This document shows positions 63,253-64,000 of a stretch of 64,000 nucleotides of DNA, piece after piece (positions within the stretch are counted from its first letter, which is position 1; each line of letters starts with the position of its first letter). The notes under the pieces were generated by a model, which was not told the origin of the DNA, did no database searches, and saw nothing but the letters and a program-made list of their open reading frames with translations. The translations under genes were made by a program, and so were the position numbers. This stretch comes from Bacteroidales bacterium (GTDB lineage Bacteria; Bacteroidota; Bacteroidia; Bacteroidales; VadinHA17): positions 1 through 64,000 of the forward strand of contig JALONR010000022.1 in NCBI GenBank assembly GCA_025454815.1. The letters run 5' to 3'.

Positions 63253-64000
63253 ATGAGCGAAAAGCAGAGGACGCTGGCTAATGAGGTGAGTCTCAACGGT
63301 AAGGGGCTCCATTCCGGAATAGATGTAAAAGTGACTTTCAAGCCGGCACCCCCTAACCATGGTTATAAATTCTGCAGAACAGATCTTCCCGGTTCACCTG
63401 TGATAGATGCACTGGCTGATTACGTGACAGAGACCTCCAGGGGTACGACCCTCGTTCAGGGCGAAGCCTCGGTTGCTACCATTGAACATGTCCTGGCAGC
63501 CTTTTCAGGCATGCGCGTTGACAATGCACTGATTGAGATCAGCGGTCCTGAAGCACCTATAATGGGAGGCAGCTCCCGCATGTTTGTCGAAGCCATCAAG
63601 AAAGCGGGTGTTGTAGAGCAGGACGCCGAGCGCAATTATTACGTCATAAAGGAGAAGATTACCTTCTCCGATGAGGAACACGGCGTTGACCTGATAATCT
63701 ACCCTGACGATCACTTCAGCGCCCATGTGCTGATTGATTACAACTCCAAGATCCTTGGAAACCAGTATGCCATCCTTGACCAGATAGACCATTTTGAAGC
63801 AGAGATAGCAGGCAGCCGCACATTTGTCTTTTTCCACGAGCTTGAACCGCTGTTCAGGATGGGACTGATAAAGGGTGGTGATCTTGAGAATGCAGTAGTG
63901 ATACTGGAGCGGGAGGTGGAGCAGGAGGAGATTGACCGGATTGCCGAAATGTTCAATAAGCCAGGCATTACGGAGCACCATGCGGGTGTGCTTAACAACA
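63253..64000 (+). CDS. lpxC: UDP-3-O-acyl-GlcNAc deacetylase LpxC, 3' end cut
   Basis: The window keeps the first 249 codons. The start MSEKQRTLANEVSLNGKGLH is typical of LpxC. The zinc-site segment ATIEHVLAAFSGMRVDN includes the first His ligand, and GPEAPIMGGSSRMFV follows. The insert ending ITEHHAGVLNN matches the long LpxC of Bacteroidota, which is usually fused to FabZ. The fusion part lies beyond the window, so I cannot confirm it. It is the committed enzyme of lipid A synthesis. The gene follows lpxD after 112 bases, with a weak -7-like TTTCTTTG near 63223-63230. Confidence 0.93.
   Translation, partial: MSEKQRTLANEVSLNGKGLHSGIDVKVTFKPAPPNHGYKFCRTDLPGSPVIDALADYVTETSRGTTLVQGEASVATIEHVLAAFSGMRVDNALIEISGPEAPIMGGSSRMFVEAIKKAGVVEQDAERNYYVIKEKITFSDEEHGVDLIIYPDDHFSAHVLIDYNSKILGNQYAILDQIDHFEAEIAGSRTFVFFHELEPLFRMGLIKGGDLENAVVILEREVEQEEIDRIAEMFNKPGITEHHAGVLNN

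Noticed and set aside
1..64000. CRISPR arrays, insertion sequences, integrases, toxin-antitoxin or restriction genes
   Set aside because: None seen: there are no regular repeat-spacer arrays, transposase motifs or terminal inverted repeats, and the accessory regions are metabolic and envelope genes.

Overview
The window comes from a Bacteroidota genome, most likely an anaerobic or microaerobic member of the Bacteroidales/Marinilabiliales side of the phylum. The evidence is a full-length sprA (type IX secretion translocon) in the order ruvA-sprA-gcvH, several promoters of the phylum-specific TTG-N19-21-TAnnTTTG type with little visible Shine-Dalgarno, an IF-2 with a long charged linker, a DUF4837-type lipoprotein, mqnC of the futalosine menaquinone route, and many lipoproteins and tricorn-like proteases. 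No phage, insertion sequence, CRISPR array or rRNA is visible. There is one tRNA gene, an initiator tRNA.

Layout. 1-4.7 kb: the 3' part of a tricorn-like S41 protease, then on the minus strand a small PH-domain protein, a superoxide reductase and an aldo/keto reductase. 4.8-5.14 kb: initiator tRNA with a clear promoter and terminator, followed by a puzzling degenerate copy of the tRNA ends with a second terminator. 5.2-12.7 kb: a winged-helix/ferredoxin protein, an overlapping aldehyde dehydrogenase-GMC oxidoreductase pair, an orphan FtsX-type permease and a tiny diheme lipoprotein. 12.9-18.1 kb: SGNH hydrolase plus kynureninase, a PHP-like lipoprotein, an HExxH secreted protein and a transglutaminase-like protein. 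18.3-22.8 kb: a sulfur-handling block (two half-size YeeE/YedE transporters, two small rhodanese-like proteins, a convergent tandem-rhodanese lipoprotein and a YD-repeat-like lipoprotein). 23.0-30.2 kb: a minus-strand block of a LolA-like protein, a 1001-residue Asp-box propeller protein and a complete 1115-residue tricorn-like protease. 30.3-40.2 kb: mixed accessory genes, including a frameshifted FAD oxidoreductase, a Tat-exported TIM-barrel protein, an ATP-grasp ligase, an M28 peptidase, a flavin reductase-like protein, OsmC, a truncated methyltransferase and a gamma-glutamyltransferase-like protein.

40.4-64 kb is core genome: M23 peptidase-dxr-rseP, tatA, DUF4837, mqnC, pdxA-ruvA-sprA, gcvH, the rimP-nusA-infB operon with a promoter and a leader hairpin, and HD hydrolase-lpxD-lpxC (cut by the window end). 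The core part joins envelope biogenesis (lipid A, isoprenoid precursor, site-2 protease, Tat and T9SS export) with translation and transcription factors.

The most notable items are the sulfur block, the degenerate tRNA-end repeat, a dispersed intergenic repeat family with two exact inverted 12-base matches between loci 37 kb apart, a heptamer array that supplies the -33 element of the M23-dxr-rseP promoter, the leader hairpin of rimP-nusA-infB, and two broken genes. I did not find a clearly new defence or mobile system. Function calls rest on motif recognition by eye, without database searches.
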